DNA from: Lachnospiraceae bacterium
GTDB lineage: Bacteria; Bacillota; Clostridia; Lachnospirales; Lachnospiraceae
Direction of reading: 5' to 3'
DNA length: 58,173 bases
Assembly: GCA_017397645.1 (NCBI GenBank)
Contig: JAFQIE010000029.1
Location: 1 to 58,173 of the forward strand
Shown: positions 43,081 to 53,533 of the stretch, in pieces
Layout: every line of letters begins with the position of its first letter
Numbering within the stretch: the stretch's first letter is position 1
Notes under the pieces: model-generated
Seen by the model: only the letters and a program-made list of their open reading frames with translations
What the model was told of the DNA's origin: nothing
Database searches by the model: none
Translations under genes and position numbers: made by a program

Positions 43081-43148
43081 CAATTTACAGAAACTACGAT
43101 GATGTAAAGTGTCGTCGCAGTGACAAAAAAACAAGGGGTGGTGAGCAA

Positions 43149-44417
43149 ATGGCTAGAAAAGAAATGATTGCCATGCTGTTGGCAGGCGGACAGGGAAGCA
43201 GACTCGGTGTCCTGACTAACAAGGTGGCGAAGCCCGCGGTAGCTTTCGGGGGAAAATACCGCATAATCGATTTCCCTTTATCTAACTGTATTAACTCAGG
43301 TGTTGATACGGTGGGCGTACTGACACAGTATCGTCCTTTGCGTTTGAATTCGCATATTGGTATCGGTATTCCCTGGGATTTGGACCGCAATATCGGTGGT
43401 GTTACTGTATTGCCGCCCTATGAGAAGAGTGAAAACAGTGAATGGTATACCGGTACGGCCAACGCAATTTACCAAAATATAGAATATATGGAGAGTTTTC
43501 ATCCGGAATATGTGCTGATTCTGTCCGGAGACCACATCTACAAGATGGATTATGAACTGATGTTGGACTTCCATAAAACAAACGGCGCGGAAGTTACCAT
43601 AGCTGTTATGCCGGTGCCCATGGAGGAAGCCAGCCGCTTCGGTATTATGATTACCGATGAAAACCGGAGAATTACAGAATTTGAAGAAAAACCCGCTCAG
43701 CCCAGAAGTAATCTGGCAAGTATGGGTATTTACATTTTTAATTGGAAGACTTTAAAAGACGCTCTTATTGAGATGGCCCAGGAGCCTGCTTTGGATTTTG
43801 GCAAGCATGTGATTCCCCATTGTCATCAGAAAGGGGCACCTTTGTATGCCTACGAATTCAATGGCTATTGGAAGGATGTAGGTACACTCAGTTCCTATTG
43901 GGAAGCCAATATGGAACTCATTGATCTGGTACCAGAATTCAATTTGTATGAAGAATATTGGAAAATCTATACCAAGAGCGAGATTCAGCCGCCTCAGTAT
44001 TTCTCATCGGACAGTGTGGTGGAAAGAAGTATCATCGGTGAAGGTACCAATGTCTATGGACAGGTCTACAATTCCGTTATCGGATGTGGTGTGGAGATTG
44101 GAAAAGGCACGGTGGTGCGGGATTCCATCATTATGAGCAATACCAAATTAGGCGAGAATTGTGAGATTTACAAAGCCATTGTTGCAGAAGATGTGACCAT
44201 CGGTGACAATGTGGCATTGGGTATCGGGGATGAAGTGCCCAATGAAACCGCACCCCATATTTATAATCAGGGGCTTGTGACGGTGGGAGAAAAGAGTTCT
44301 ATACCCAGTGGTGTGAAAGTCGGCAAAAATACAGTGATATATGGCTGCACAGAGGAATCGGACTATGACAACTTCTATCTTCCCGGTGGCAGAACTTTGG
44401 TGAAGGCAGGTGAATAA
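43149..44417 (+). CDS. glgC: Glucose-1-phosphate adenylyltransferase (GlgC)
   Basis: A 422-residue ADP-glucose pyrophosphorylase, the first step of glycogen synthesis. The nucleotide-binding loop [13 protein letters not shown], the acidic [10 protein letters not shown] and [11 protein letters not shown], and the C-terminal left-handed beta-helix of hexapeptide repeats are clear. Shine-Dalgarno is GGGTGG. Paired with GlgD two bases later, as is usual in Clostridia. Confidence 0.96.
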   Translation: MARKEMIAMLLAGGQGSRLGVLTNKVAKPAVAFGGKYRIIDFPLSNCINSGVDTVGVLTQYRPLRLNSHIGIGIPWDLDRNIGGVTVLPPYEKSENSEWYTGTANAIYQNIEYMESFHPEYVLILSGDHIYKMDYELMLDFHKTNGAEVTIAVMPVPMEEASRFGIMITDENRRITEFEEKPAQPRSNLASMGIYIFNWKTLKDALIEMAQEPALDFGKHVIPHCHQKGAPLYAYEFNGYWKDVGTLSSYWEANMELIDLVPEFNLYEEYWKIYTKSEIQPPQYFSSDSVVERSIIGEGTNVYGQVYNSVIGCGVEIGKGTVVRDSIIMSNTKLGENCEIYKAIVAEDVTIGDNVALGIGDEVPNETAPHIYNQGLVTVGEKSSIPSGVKVGKNTVIYGCTEESDYDNFYLPGGRTLVKAGE

Positions 44418-44419
44418 CA

Positions 44420-45541
44420 GTGAAGGCAATAGGATTAATTCTAGCAGGCGGAAAAAACTATCGGATGCAGGAACTCTCTAAGAAGCGGGCCATAGGTGCC
44501 ATGCCTATCGCGGGCAGTTACCGGAGCATTGACTTTACCCTCAGTAACATGTCCAACTCTCACATTCATAAAGTGGCTGTGCTGACCCAATATAATGCCA
44601 GAAGTTTGAACGAACATTTGAATTCCTCCAAATGGTGGGATTTTGGTCGAAAACAGGGCGGACTTAGTGTTCTCGCCCCGGTGGTCAATGCAGATAGAAG
44701 CAGCTGGTACAGAGGAACCATTGACGCCATTTATCAAAACATTGATTTCTTAAAGAAGAGCCACGAGCCCTATGTGGTCATCGCTCCGGCAGACTGTGTT
44801 TATAAATTGAACTTTAATAAGGTGATTGCCTATCATGTGGAAAACAATGCGGATATTACGGTGGTTTGCCATGAGGTAGAGCAGGGCATTGACGTGGAGC
44901 GTTACGGTATTTTGGCGTTAGATGATGACGGAAGAATCGTAGAGTTTGACGAGAAACCCCTGCAGGCAAAGACGAATTTGGTATCCTGTGGTATTTATGT
45001 GGTGCGCCGCAGATTCTTGATTGAGATGATTGAACTGTCCGCACAGGAAGAACGATATGATTTTGTGCGGGATATTCTGATGCGCTACAAGGATGTGAAA
45101 AAGTTTTGTGGATATAATATGAAGGAGTATTGGCGCAACATTGCTTCGGTAGAGGATTATTTCGGCACCAATATGGACTTTTTGAAACCGGAGGTACGGG
45201 ATTATTTCTTCCGTCAGTACCCGGATATCTATTCCAAGGTAGACGATTTGCCACCTGCGAAGTATAATTACGGTGCAAGTGTACGCAATAGTCTGATTTC
45301 CAGCGGATGTATCGTGAATGGTGTGGTAGAGGACTCTGTCGTATTCAAGAAGAGTTATATTGGCAACAATTGCGTCATTAAGAATTCTATTATCTTGAAT
45401 GATGTTTATATCGGCGACGATTGTTATATTGAAAACTGCATCGTTGAGAGCAGGGATACCATCAAAGCCGGCTCCCGATATGTGGGAGAAGATGGTAAAA
45501 TCCGTATCGTGTTGGAACGAAACGACAGATACGATATGTAA
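44420..45541 (+). CDS. glgD: GlgD subunit of ADP-glucose pyrophosphorylase
   Basis: A 373-residue homologue of GlgC beginning with GTG. The nucleotide loop reads LAGGKNYRMQELS and thus lacks the glycine-rich GxGSRL, consistent with the non-catalytic or regulatory GlgD subunit. EFDEKPLQAKT and the C-terminal beta-helix remain. Overlap of the two genes' reading frames is absent; two bases separate them, and the start lies within a coupled context. GlgC/GlgD form a mixed tetramer in Firmicutes. Confidence 0.94.
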   Translation: MKAIGLILAGGKNYRMQELSKKRAIGAMPIAGSYRSIDFTLSNMSNSHIHKVAVLTQYNARSLNEHLNSSKWWDFGRKQGGLSVLAPVVNADRSSWYRGTIDAIYQNIDFLKKSHEPYVVIAPADCVYKLNFNKVIAYHVENNADITVVCHEVEQGIDVERYGILALDDDGRIVEFDEKPLQAKTNLVSCGIYVVRRRFLIEMIELSAQEERYDFVRDILMRYKDVKKFCGYNMKEYWRNIASVEDYFGTNMDFLKPEVRDYFFRQYPDIYSKVDDLPPAKYNYGASVRNSLISSGCIVNGVVEDSVVFKKSYIGNNCVIKNSIILNDVYIGDDCYIENCIVESRDTIKAGSRYVGEDGKIRIVLERNDRYDM

Positions 45542-45543
45542 AA

Positions 45544-45559
45544 GCCTTTCGCGAAAGGC
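45544..45559. repeat. 16-bp perfect palindrome between glgD and pth
   Basis: GCCTTTCGCGAAAGGC is a perfect palindrome starting one base after the glgD stop codon. It has no T-run, so is not a standard terminator; it could be a transcript-stabilising hairpin or protein site. Confidence 0.6.
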
Positions 45560-45586
45560 GAAAAGTAAGAAAGAGGAACCATATCC

Positions 45587-46150
45587 ATGTATATTATAGT
45601 AGGATTGGGAAATCCCGGACGGGAGTATCAAAATACCAGACACAATGTGGGATATGAGGTGATTGATGCACTGGCCGATCAGGCAAATATCCCCGTCATA
45701 GAAAAAAAGCATAAATCCATCATTGGGAAAGGCATTCTCGGAGGGCAGAAATGTATTCTTGCCAAACCCACCACCTATATGAACCTAAGCGGCGAAGCCG
45801 TACGGGAAATGGTGGATTATTACAAAATTGACGAAGAGTGCGAATTGATTGTGATCTCCGATGATGTGAGCCTGGACGTGGGACGAATCCGTATCCGCAA
45901 AAAAGGTAGCGCCGGAGGACACAACGGACTTCGTAACATTATCCTGCACCTTGGTCATGAGAATTTTATCCGGGTGAGGATGGGCGTGGGCGAGAAGCCT
46001 GCCGGATGGGACCTTGCAGATTATGTGCTGGGAAGAATCTCCGGACCGGAGCGGGAGGTACTGGCAGACAGTGCAAAGCAGGCTGCAAAGGCGATATGCA
46101 CTATCATGGAAAAGGGTCCGGACGAAGCGATGAATTTGTACAACGCGTAA
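45587..46150 (+). CDS. pth: Peptidyl-tRNA hydrolase
   Basis: A 187-residue enzyme recycling peptidyl-tRNAs released during translation. The family motif GLGNPGREYQNTRHNVG contains catalytic residues Asn and His, and the acid lies in VISDDVSLDVGRIR, followed by GSAGGHNGLR. It precedes mfd by 30 bases, the order conserved in many Firmicutes. Confidence 0.96.
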   Translation: MYIIVGLGNPGREYQNTRHNVGYEVIDALADQANIPVIEKKHKSIIGKGILGGQKCILAKPTTYMNLSGEAVREMVDYYKIDEECELIVISDDVSLDVGRIRIRKKGSAGGHNGLRNIILHLGHENFIRVRMGVGEKPAGWDLADYVLGRISGPEREVLADSAKQAAKAICTIMEKGPDEAMNLYNA

Positions 46151-46179
46151 GACCTATAGAAAAAGAGGGCTGAAGAGGT

Positions 46180-49100
46180 ATGCAAGTTTTACTGAAACCG
46201 ATTCAGGAATTGGCAGAATTCGATGAACTCAAAAAGATTCTGCAAAAAGAGGGGCGTAGCGCGGCGCTTACCGGCTGCGTAGACTCTCAAAAACTGCATA
46301 TGATGTGCGGATTTAGCGATGGCTTTCAAACGAAAGTCATCGCTACTTATAGTGACTTGAAGGCAAAAGAGATTTATGAGGAATATAAATTTTATGACAG
46401 GAATGTCATGTTTTATCCTGCTAAGGATCTGATTTTCTTTCAGGCGGATATTCACGGCAATCAGTTGATCCGTGAGCGAATTAGAACACTCAGAAGATTG
46501 TTGGAAGGAAAGCCGGTGACAATCGTCACCACTTACGCTGCACTGATGACCCATCAGGCCATGTGGGATATCGAAAAAGATGTCATACATTTGGAGCGGG
46601 GGGATGTGATTTCGGAGCAGGATTTGAGTTACAGACTGGTGGACATGGGATATGAGAAGACCCATCAGGTGGATAGTCCCGGACAGTTTTCTGTCCGTGG
46701 TGGTATCGTGGATGTCTTTGATTTGACGGAGGAAAACCCCTACAGAATAGAACTGTGGGGAGACGAGATTGACTCCATCCGCAGTTTTGATGTGCTCAGC
46801 CAGCGTTCCATTGAAAAACTGGAAAGTATTTCTGTTTTTCCAGCCACGGAGTTCGTGTTAGAGGAATCCCGTATCAGACTGGGAATTGAAAAGATTGAAA
46901 GGGAAGCGGCAAAACAGGAAAAAATCCTTCGGGAGGCGTTTCTAACCGAGGAAGCACATCGTATCAGTGTGCAGGTGAAGGAGTTAAAAGAACAACTCCT
47001 AGAGTTTAAGAGCAAAGTAAACATCGAAAGTTATCTGTCATACTTTTATCAGGAAACCTTTTGTTTGCCGGAAATCTTGATAAACCTTTATAAAGGACGT
47101 GAAAATAGTGGCAGGAAACTAATCTTTTTCCTGGATGAACCGGCCAGACTGCGGGAGCAGGCACAGGCAATTGAAATGGAGTTTTCGGAGAGTTGCGAGC
47201 AGCGTGTCAGCAAGGGATATATGCTGCCCGGACAGATGAACCTTCTGTATAGCGGAGAACAGGTGGCAGCCAAGATTGCATCTGTTCCACATCTGACGCT
47301 GTCCACCATTGACATGAAGGGTAGTTACTTCAAACCGGCTAAAAAGGTAGACATTGGGGCTCGAAATATAGCTTCTTATAACCATAGCTTTGAGGCTCTG
47401 GTAAAGGATTTGAAGCAGTGGAGTAAGAACGGCTATCGGGTCCTTTTGGTGTCCGGCTCAAGAACCAGGGCCAAACGCCTGGCGGAGGACTTAAGAGACC
47501 ATGAACTGACGGCTCTTTATACAGAAGATCCTTTCCGGGTGGTGCAGCCCGGGGAAGTGGTGACCTACTACGGACAGGTGAGACGGGGATTCGAGTACCC
47601 CAACTTAAAATTCGTGGTGGTTTCCGACACGGATATTTTCGGTGGCGAAAAAAAGAAAAAAGCCAAAAAGAAATACCATGGCCAACAGATTAAAGATTTC
47701 AACGACCTGCGGGTGGGTGACTATGTGGTACATGTCAGCCATGGCGTAGGCATCTATCGTGGCATTGAAAAAGTGGCCATGGACGGTGTGGTAAAGGATT
47801 ATATGAAGATAGAATACCGGGAGGGTGGCAATTTGTATGTGCTTGCCACCGGTTTGGATGTGATCCAAAAATATGCCACGGCGGATGCCAAGAAGCCCAA
47901 ACTCAATAAATTAGGCGGAAAAGAGTGGGAGAAAACCAAAACCAAGGTCCGCAGCGCAGTCAGCGAAGTGGCGAAGGACCTGGTGCAATTATACGCTACC
48001 CGCCAGCAGACGGCAGGTTACCAATACGGCAAAGACACTGTATGGCAAAAAGAATTTGAAGAGATGTTCCTCTATGAAGAGACAGAGGACCAAATGAACG
48101 CTATTATCGACACCAAGGCGGATATGGAAAGCACGAAAATCATGGACCGTCTAATCTGCGGTGACGTGGGATATGGGAAGACGGAGATTGCCATCCGTGC
48201 GGCTTTTAAGGCTGTGCAAGAGGGAAAACAAGTGGTATACCTGGTGCCCACTACCATCTTAGCGCAACAGCATTATGCTACCTTTGCCCAGAGAATGAAA
48301 GATTTTCCCGTGCGGGTGGACCTGATGAGTCGTTTCCGCAGCCCGAAGGAAATCAAAAAGACCGTGACCGATTTGCAAAAAGGGTTGGTGGACATCGTGA
48401 TCGGTACCCACAGGGTATTGTCCGAGGATGTTAAATTTAAGGATTTGGGTTTGCTTATCATTGACGAGGAACAGCGTTTCGGCGTTACTCACAAAGAAAA
48501 GATAAAGAAATTAAAAGAAAATGTGGACGTGCTCACGTTGACGGCGACGCCCATTCCAAGAACCTTGCATATGAGCTTGATTGGGATTCGGGATATGAGC
48601 CTTTTGGAGGAACCCCCGGGAGACCGTTTACCCATTCAGACCTTTGTATGTGAATACAACGAGGAAATGGTGCGCGAGGCGATTTCCAGAGAAATGACCC
48701 GAGGCGGACAGGTGTATTATGTGTACAATAGGGTCAACAACATCGCAGATGTGACGGAGCGCATCAGTGCGCTGATACCCGAGGCTCATGTTGCATACGC
48801 CCATGGCCAGATGAAGGAGCAGGAGCTGGAGCGCATTATGTTCGATTTTGTCAATGGCGAAATCGATGTGCTTGTGTCCACCACCATCATAGAAACAGGA
48901 TTGGATATTCCCAATGTAAATACCATTATTATTCATGATTCCGATACCTTCGGATTGTCCCAACTTTATCAGTTGAGAGGTCGGGTGGGCCGTTCCAACC
49001 GTACCGCCTATGCCTTCCTCATGTATAAGCGGGATAGGATGCTAACGGAAGTGGCAGAAAAGCGCCTGACAGCCATCCGTGAATTCACGGATTTGGGCAG

Positions 49101-49749
49101 TGGTTTTAAGATTGCCATGCGGGATTTGGAAATTCGAGGTGCCGGCAACCTTTTGGGTATGCGCCAGCATGGACATATGGAAGCTGTGGGCTATGATATG
49201 TACTGCAAAATGCTGGACGAGGAAGTGAAGAAGCAGAAAGGTCTTTCTGTGGCAGAAGATTTTTCCACGGTGGTTGATTTGGATGTGGATGCCTACATTC
49301 CTGCCACCTACATCGTGAACGAGGTGCAAAAGCTGGACATCTATAAGCGTATTGCAAGTATCGAAAGTGACAGGGAGCGGGACGACATGCGGGATGAGTT
49401 GTTGGACCGTTTTGGGGAAATACCGAAGTCTGCGGAAAACCTGCTTCGTATTGCACTCATCCGTATGTCAGCGCACAACTTATACATCACAGAGGTGAAA
49501 GGCAAAAACGATAGGATTACATTCCAGTTCCGTCCGGATGCCAAGGTAAATCCGGCGGGAATTCCACAGCTTTTGCAAAAGTACGGCGATCGGCTGGCAT
49601 TTACCGCATACGGGAATCCCTATTTTACCTATCGGTATAAGCGCACTGGGCTGGTGGAGACTGAGGGGGAGAAACTGTTGTCTTTGACAGAAGAATTGCT
49701 AAAGGACATGACCGAGGTACTGATGTTGCCCCAAAATATAGAAAAGTAG
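46180..49749 (+). CDS. mfd: Transcription-repair coupling factor
   Basis: An 1189-residue translocase that removes stalled RNA polymerase and recruits UvrA. In order: UvrB-like N-terminal domain (about 1-390), RNA-polymerase-interacting CarD-like domain (about 508-580, with VGDYVVHVSHGVGIYRG), a RecG-like motor with Walker A CGDVGYGKTEIA near 661 and IIDEEQRFGVTH near 764, ETGLDIPNVN and QLRGRVGRS motifs, and the C-terminal D7 domain (about 1035-1140). Full-length, no interruptions. The 3' gap has no terminator before the GH105 promoter. Confidence 0.97.
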   Translation: MQVLLKPIQELAEFDELKKILQKEGRSAALTGCVDSQKLHMMCGFSDGFQTKVIATYSDLKAKEIYEEYKFYDRNVMFYPAKDLIFFQADIHGNQLIRERIRTLRRLLEGKPVTIVTTYAALMTHQAMWDIEKDVIHLERGDVISEQDLSYRLVDMGYEKTHQVDSPGQFSVRGGIVDVFDLTEENPYRIELWGDEIDSIRSFDVLSQRSIEKLESISVFPATEFVLEESRIRLGIEKIEREAAKQEKILREAFLTEEAHRISVQVKELKEQLLEFKSKVNIESYLSYFYQETFCLPEILINLYKGRENSGRKLIFFLDEPARLREQAQAIEMEFSESCEQRVSKGYMLPGQMNLLYSGEQVAAKIASVPHLTLSTIDMKGSYFKPAKKVDIGARNIASYNHSFEALVKDLKQWSKNGYRVLLVSGSRTRAKRLAEDLRDHELTALYTEDPFRVVQPGEVVTYYGQVRRGFEYPNLKFVVVSDTDIFGGEKKKKAKKKYHGQQIKDFNDLRVGDYVVHVSHGVGIYRGIEKVAMDGVVKDYMKIEYREGGNLYVLATGLDVIQKYATADAKKPKLNKLGGKEWEKTKTKVRSAVSEVAKDLVQLYATRQQTAGYQYGKDTVWQKEFEEMFLYEETEDQMNAIIDTKADMESTKIMDRLICGDVGYGKTEIAIRAAFKAVQEGKQVVYLVPTTILAQQHYATFAQRMKDFPVRVDLMSRFRSPKEIKKTVTDLQKGLVDIVIGTHRVLSEDVKFKDLGLLIIDEEQRFGVTHKEKIKKLKENVDVLTLTATPIPRTLHMSLIGIRDMSLLEEPPGDRLPIQTFVCEYNEEMVREAISREMTRGGQVYYVYNRVNNIADVTERISALIPEAHVAYAHGQMKEQELERIMFDFVNGEIDVLVSTTIIETGLDIPNVNTIIIHDSDTFGLSQLYQLRGRVGRSNRTAYAFLMYKRDRMLTEVAEKRLTAIREFTDLGSGFKIAMRDLEIRGAGNLLGMRQHGHMEAVGYDMYCKMLDEEVKKQKGLSVAEDFSTVVDLDVDAYIPATYIVNEVQKLDIYKRIASIESDRERDDMRDELLDRFGEIPKSAENLLRIALIRMSAHNLYITEVKGKNDRITFQFRPDAKVNPAGIPQLLQKYGDRLAFTAYGNPYFTYRYKRTGLVETEGEKLLSLTEELLKDMTEVLMLPQNIEK

Positions 49750-49771
49750 TTGTATTTTATGCTTTTTATTA

Positions 49772-49800
49772 TAGACAAAAAGTGGAAATTTCTATATACT
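49772..49800 (+). promoter_or_regulatory. Promoter of the GH105 gene
   Basis: TAGACA (49772-49777) and TATACT (49795-49800) with 17 bases between them. A GGCAG/CTGCC hairpin lies in the 5' leader. No terminator separates it from mfd. Confidence 0.65.
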
Positions 49801-49849
49801 TAAGGGGCAGGTAAAACTGCCTGAATAATGCGAACGAGAGGTGGAAGGG

Positions 49850-51922
49850 ATGAAACCATATTATCCAGAGGACAAGAAGGGTGTTACAGGTAACACCGAG
49901 CAAGTAATGAGAAAGTTGCTGAACAGATATATCAAGGCGAATCCGGAAGAGACCCTATATTACAGGGCATATACCGATGACGGATTGAGGCGGGAGCGCT
50001 CAGGAATTTTTGCTGTTGATTTCAACCAAATTTTCCCAGAGGCAGAATTTGGAGATTATGCATATGCATACGCACAGTATAATGTAGACGGATATGACCC
50101 CCATTTTTATTTCGGTGCACAGGATGAGACTGTGGTTTATGTCAATGGGGAGAAAGTCACCAAGACGGATATATTTACGGAACTTTTGGAGGAAGACAAA
50201 CTGGTACATATTCCGTCCAAACCCGGATATAACACCATCATGATCAAATGTAAAAAAGGTTCCCTGGGATTCGGTTTCCGCTTTGGCGCCATGAATCATA
50301 AGGGAAATGGCATTGAGTTCTATAAAGCCTTTGCCGAAAATGCCGGCGAGTTGGGCTGGAACTACTGTGGTCCTTTTAGGGAGGATATTTATAAAGAGCC
50401 TTTGAGTGGAAATCCTTCCATGGAGGCACATTGGTATCCCCAGCCTTATGAGGCAAAGATGCCTTCCTTCCCGGGACATACCGAGATGTATGCGGTAAGC
50501 ACTCTTGTGTGCGACAAGGACGGTGAAGTTTCCTTCTGCGCTGAGGCGGCAGCAGATATGGAACTGTACATAGATGGAGCTCTAAACGGCCAGGGTAAAG
50601 ATAAATTGTGTGCAAAATTGAACTTAGCGAAGGGAACTCATGCAGTTTCCGTTCGTCTGTTCAACAAAGCAGCAGATGCAACTTTTAGTGCGACTGCTGA
50701 CGGCGCAGTACTGGCATTGCCTGACTGCACAAGAGATGTAAAGGGACAATGGTTGTACTTGGACAGCGCGGATGAGAGAGCAAAGGCAGGTTTTAACAAA
50801 TATCAGCTTTATGATGGATATGCAGGTGAGAAGACTTACTTTATGTGTGGTGAGAATACCTACTTGAGACCTATCATCGAGTCAAAGCAATTTGGTAGAT
50901 TGACCTATCCCAACGGTGTGGTAATGTACGGATTGTTAGAGTCGGGAAATTTCCTGCAGGATGAAGATGTTTTAGAATATGCACACGCCCACATTCAGAC
51001 TTGTTATGGACCTTTGGAGTTAGCTCTTTGGGAAAGAGAGAAATTCGGATGGGCATGTGTGGACCATAAACTGATGGACATCACTTTCTTGGACGACTGT
51101 GGTTCCTTCTCCGCAATGGTGTTGGAAGATTATCTGAAATACCACAAGGATGAAAGAATCAAATTCTATGCGGAGTTCATTGCGGATTATATTTTGAACC
51201 AGCAGGAACGTCTGGAGAATGGTATGTTCTACAGAATTGCTGAAGGTAAATACCAGCAGCAAACTATTTGGGCGGATGACATCTACATGTCTACACCTTT
51301 CATGATGCGATACGCACAGATGACCGGCAAGAAGGAAGTGCTGGAGGATGTCGTAAATCAGTTCCTCTGCTACAAAGAGAAACTATATATGCCTGAGCAC
51401 AAATTGCTTGGTCATGTATATAGTTTAAGACATCAGAAGTGCACCAGAGTGCCTTGGGGACGCGGCAATGGTTGGGTATTGTTCTCCCTGACTGAGCTTT
51501 TGGCAGTATTGCCTAAGGATCATGAGAAGTACGGAGAGATTAAGACATTCTTCCTGGAATTGGCAGAAGGCTTCTTGAGTAATGTCGATGAGGAAGGCAT
51601 CATCCATCAGGTGATTTGGGATAAGGATTCCTTCGAGGAAGCATCCGGTACTGCAATGTGCGCAGCAGCATTTGCAAGAGGTGTGCGCATGGGACTGCTC
51701 CCGGAAGAAGGTTATAAAGCATCCAGTGAGCGAAGCGTAGAGGCTCTGAAGAAGTATTGCATTGATGACGAAGGTAATATTTACGGCGTATGCCGTGGTT
51801 CCGGATACTCCTTCCGCTTGGATTATTACAAGCATGACTTGGCGTGTGTGACCAACGATACCCACGGAACAGGTATTGTGTTGATTGCCCTTCTGGAAGT
51901 AGAGAAGAACCGTAATCTGTAA
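49850..51922 (+). CDS. GH105/GH88-type unsaturated glycuronyl hydrolase with N-terminal beta domains
   Basis: A 690-residue cytoplasmic protein (no signal peptide). The C-terminal half (about 340-690) is an (alpha/alpha)6 barrel of the YteR/GH105 type: the catalytic Asp lies in TIWADDIYMSTPF, followed by WGRGNGWV and SGTAMCAAAFARG. Such enzymes release unsaturated galacturonate or similar sugars from pectin or glycosaminoglycan fragments. The N-terminal half (about 40-330) has two beta-rich regions probably binding sugars, which makes the protein nearly twice the size of single-domain YteR (about 370 residues). The ATG at 49850 follows GAGAGG. Confidence 0.85.
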   Translation: MKPYYPEDKKGVTGNTEQVMRKLLNRYIKANPEETLYYRAYTDDGLRRERSGIFAVDFNQIFPEAEFGDYAYAYAQYNVDGYDPHFYFGAQDETVVYVNGEKVTKTDIFTELLEEDKLVHIPSKPGYNTIMIKCKKGSLGFGFRFGAMNHKGNGIEFYKAFAENAGELGWNYCGPFREDIYKEPLSGNPSMEAHWYPQPYEAKMPSFPGHTEMYAVSTLVCDKDGEVSFCAEAAADMELYIDGALNGQGKDKLCAKLNLAKGTHAVSVRLFNKAADATFSATADGAVLALPDCTRDVKGQWLYLDSADERAKAGFNKYQLYDGYAGEKTYFMCGENTYLRPIIESKQFGRLTYPNGVVMYGLLESGNFLQDEDVLEYAHAHIQTCYGPLELALWEREKFGWACVDHKLMDITFLDDCGSFSAMVLEDYLKYHKDERIKFYAEFIADYILNQQERLENGMFYRIAEGKYQQQTIWADDIYMSTPFMMRYAQMTGKKEVLEDVVNQFLCYKEKLYMPEHKLLGHVYSLRHQKCTRVPWGRGNGWVLFSLTELLAVLPKDHEKYGEIKTFFLELAEGFLSNVDEEGIIHQVIWDKDSFEEASGTAMCAAAFARGVRMGLLPEEGYKASSERSVEALKKYCIDDEGNIYGVCRGSGYSFRLDYYKHDLACVTNDTHGTGIVLIALLEVEKNRNL

Positions 51923-51934
51923 TATAAAGTGTTC

Positions 51935-51979
51935 AAAGGACCCCGACGCCCAACCGGACGGTTGGGGTCTTTGTTCTTT
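51935..51979 (+). terminator. Terminator after the GH105 gene
   Basis: An interrupted stem (AAAGGACCCC with GGGGTCTTT, and inside it CCCAACCG with CGGTTGGG) is followed by a T-rich stretch. Confidence 0.75.
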
Positions 51980-52023
51980 GGTTGACGGGATTTGTGAGAA
52001 GACCTAAAGAGTGTGTTGTGACT

Positions 52024-53493
52024 ATGAGTGAGAAAACGGAAAGAATAATTTCATATGGCATACTGCTCCTTTTGGTGTTGAGTCTCATTCCGGTGATGTA
52101 TTTGGGTCGTTTCAATCATCCCACAGGGGATGATTATTACTATGGCGCAGCCACCAAAAATGTGTTAGAAGAAACAGGTAGCTTGACCGCCACTATAGCG
52201 GAGGCGGCGAGAGGGGTAGGTGTACAGTATCAGCGTTGGCAGGGGACCTATTCCGCAATGTTTTTCATGCATTTGCCCCCGCAACTGTTTGGAGATTGGG
52301 CGTATCGCTTATTCCCGACGATTTTGTTGCTGACCTTGGTGGGAGGTATTTTCTATCTGTGCAAGCCGCTTATGTGTCAGATATTACAGGGAAGCAAATG
52401 GCTGTGGCTTGCGACGTCTTCCGTGGCTTCTATGCTTGCGGTGCAGACCGTTCCTACCCGGGGAGAAACCTTTTACTGGTACAATGGTGCCATGTACTAC
52501 ACCGGCTTCTTTGCCTTGGGGCTGTATATACTTGGGTTGTTTGTAAGATGGCTGTATCGCGGCGGCAAGGGTAAGGTTGTAGCAATGGTGGCATTAGGCC
52601 TTCTGTTCGCCGGAGGGAACTACGTATCTTTATTGCCCATGGTGTTGACAGTGGCAGCGGTTTTGGGCGTGTTATTGTATCGAAGAGACAGACGCTTCAT
52701 AGGTAGTCTGCTTCTGCTGCTTTCGTTAGTCGTTGGTCTCCTCATCAGTGCCATGGCACCGGGAAATCAGTTGAGACAAGATGGCATGTGGCAGATACCA
52801 GCCTGGAAGGCGGTCCTGAAATCCTTGATGCAGGGCGTTCGTTACATGACTGCATGGACCTCACTGTGGTGGTGGATGGCGGCCATCCTGTTGACTCCGT
52901 TTTTGTGGAAGTATTTGCCGAGGATAAAAACAAGATGGTACTGGCTTGGGGCATTGGGATACGGATATGGCGTGTTCTGCAGTATGTCCTGTCCTACCTT
53001 TTACACCATGAATTCCACCGGTCCGGCCAGGGCAGTGGCAATTGTGTATTATGGTTACGTTTTATCTTCTTTATGTGGATATGTCTGGATACTGGCTGGG
53101 ATAAAAACAAGATGGATTTTATATTGCGAGAGAAACAGCGGTAAAGTCCAAAAAAAAGCGGATAGAAAATACAAAATTAAGGGAAACTATGTGTGGATGG
53201 CAATCCTTATAGTCTTGCTTGCATTGCAGCTGGTGCGAGGTGCCGGAGCAGAAACCTCTATGGCAATGGCGGTGGATTCTCTGGTAAGCGATGAAGCGGC
53301 AGGCTACGAAGAAGAATACCAAAACCGCGTAGAAATATGGGAGAATGACAATATACAGGAAGTGATACTGCAACCCTACAAGAACCGGCCCGTTATGCTT
53401 TATGTGGGTGATTTTTCCTGTGATCCGGAGGAACCCACAAACCAAAAAGTAGCTGAATATTATCAGAAGAACTCGGTGCGAGTGAATCACTGA
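52024..53493 (+). CDS. Polytopic membrane protein (DUF6056-like)
   Basis: A 489-residue protein with about 10 membrane helices. A short extracytoplasmic loop after the first helix has FNHPTGDDYYYG, an acidic pair like that of lipid-linked glycosyltransferases of the GT-C fold. The C-terminal soluble tail (about 415-489) ends with VADEAAG-type helical and acidic residues. I think it is a DUF6056/GT-C-type envelope protein but cannot name a substrate. The alternative TTG start at 51982 is not supported by a Shine-Dalgarno; the ATG at 52024 has only a weak one. Confidence 0.65.
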   Translation: MSEKTERIISYGILLLLVLSLIPVMYLGRFNHPTGDDYYYGAATKNVLEETGSLTATIAEAARGVGVQYQRWQGTYSAMFFMHLPPQLFGDWAYRLFPTILLLTLVGGIFYLCKPLMCQILQGSKWLWLATSSVASMLAVQTVPTRGETFYWYNGAMYYTGFFALGLYILGLFVRWLYRGGKGKVVAMVALGLLFAGGNYVSLLPMVLTVAAVLGVLLYRRDRRFIGSLLLLLSLVVGLLISAMAPGNQLRQDGMWQIPAWKAVLKSLMQGVRYMTAWTSLWWWMAAILLTPFLWKYLPRIKTRWYWLGALGYGYGVFCSMSCPTFYTMNSTGPARAVAIVYYGYVLSSLCGYVWILAGIKTRWILYCERNSGKVQKKADRKYKIKGNYVWMAILIVLLALQLVRGAGAETSMAMAVDSLVSDEAAGYEEEYQNRVEIWENDNIQEVILQPYKNRPVMLYVGDFSCDPEEPTNQKVAEYYQKNSVRVNH

Positions 53494-53533
53494 TAACATA
53501 GATACAATTGTGATTAAGAAAGGAGAAAAGAAC

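Noticed and set aside
44918-45712. Open frame of 264 codons on the minus strand opposite glgD and pth.
   Set aside because: It lies across two well-supported plus-strand genes, with isoleucine- and histidine-rich sequence typical of antisense frames and no ribosome-binding site.
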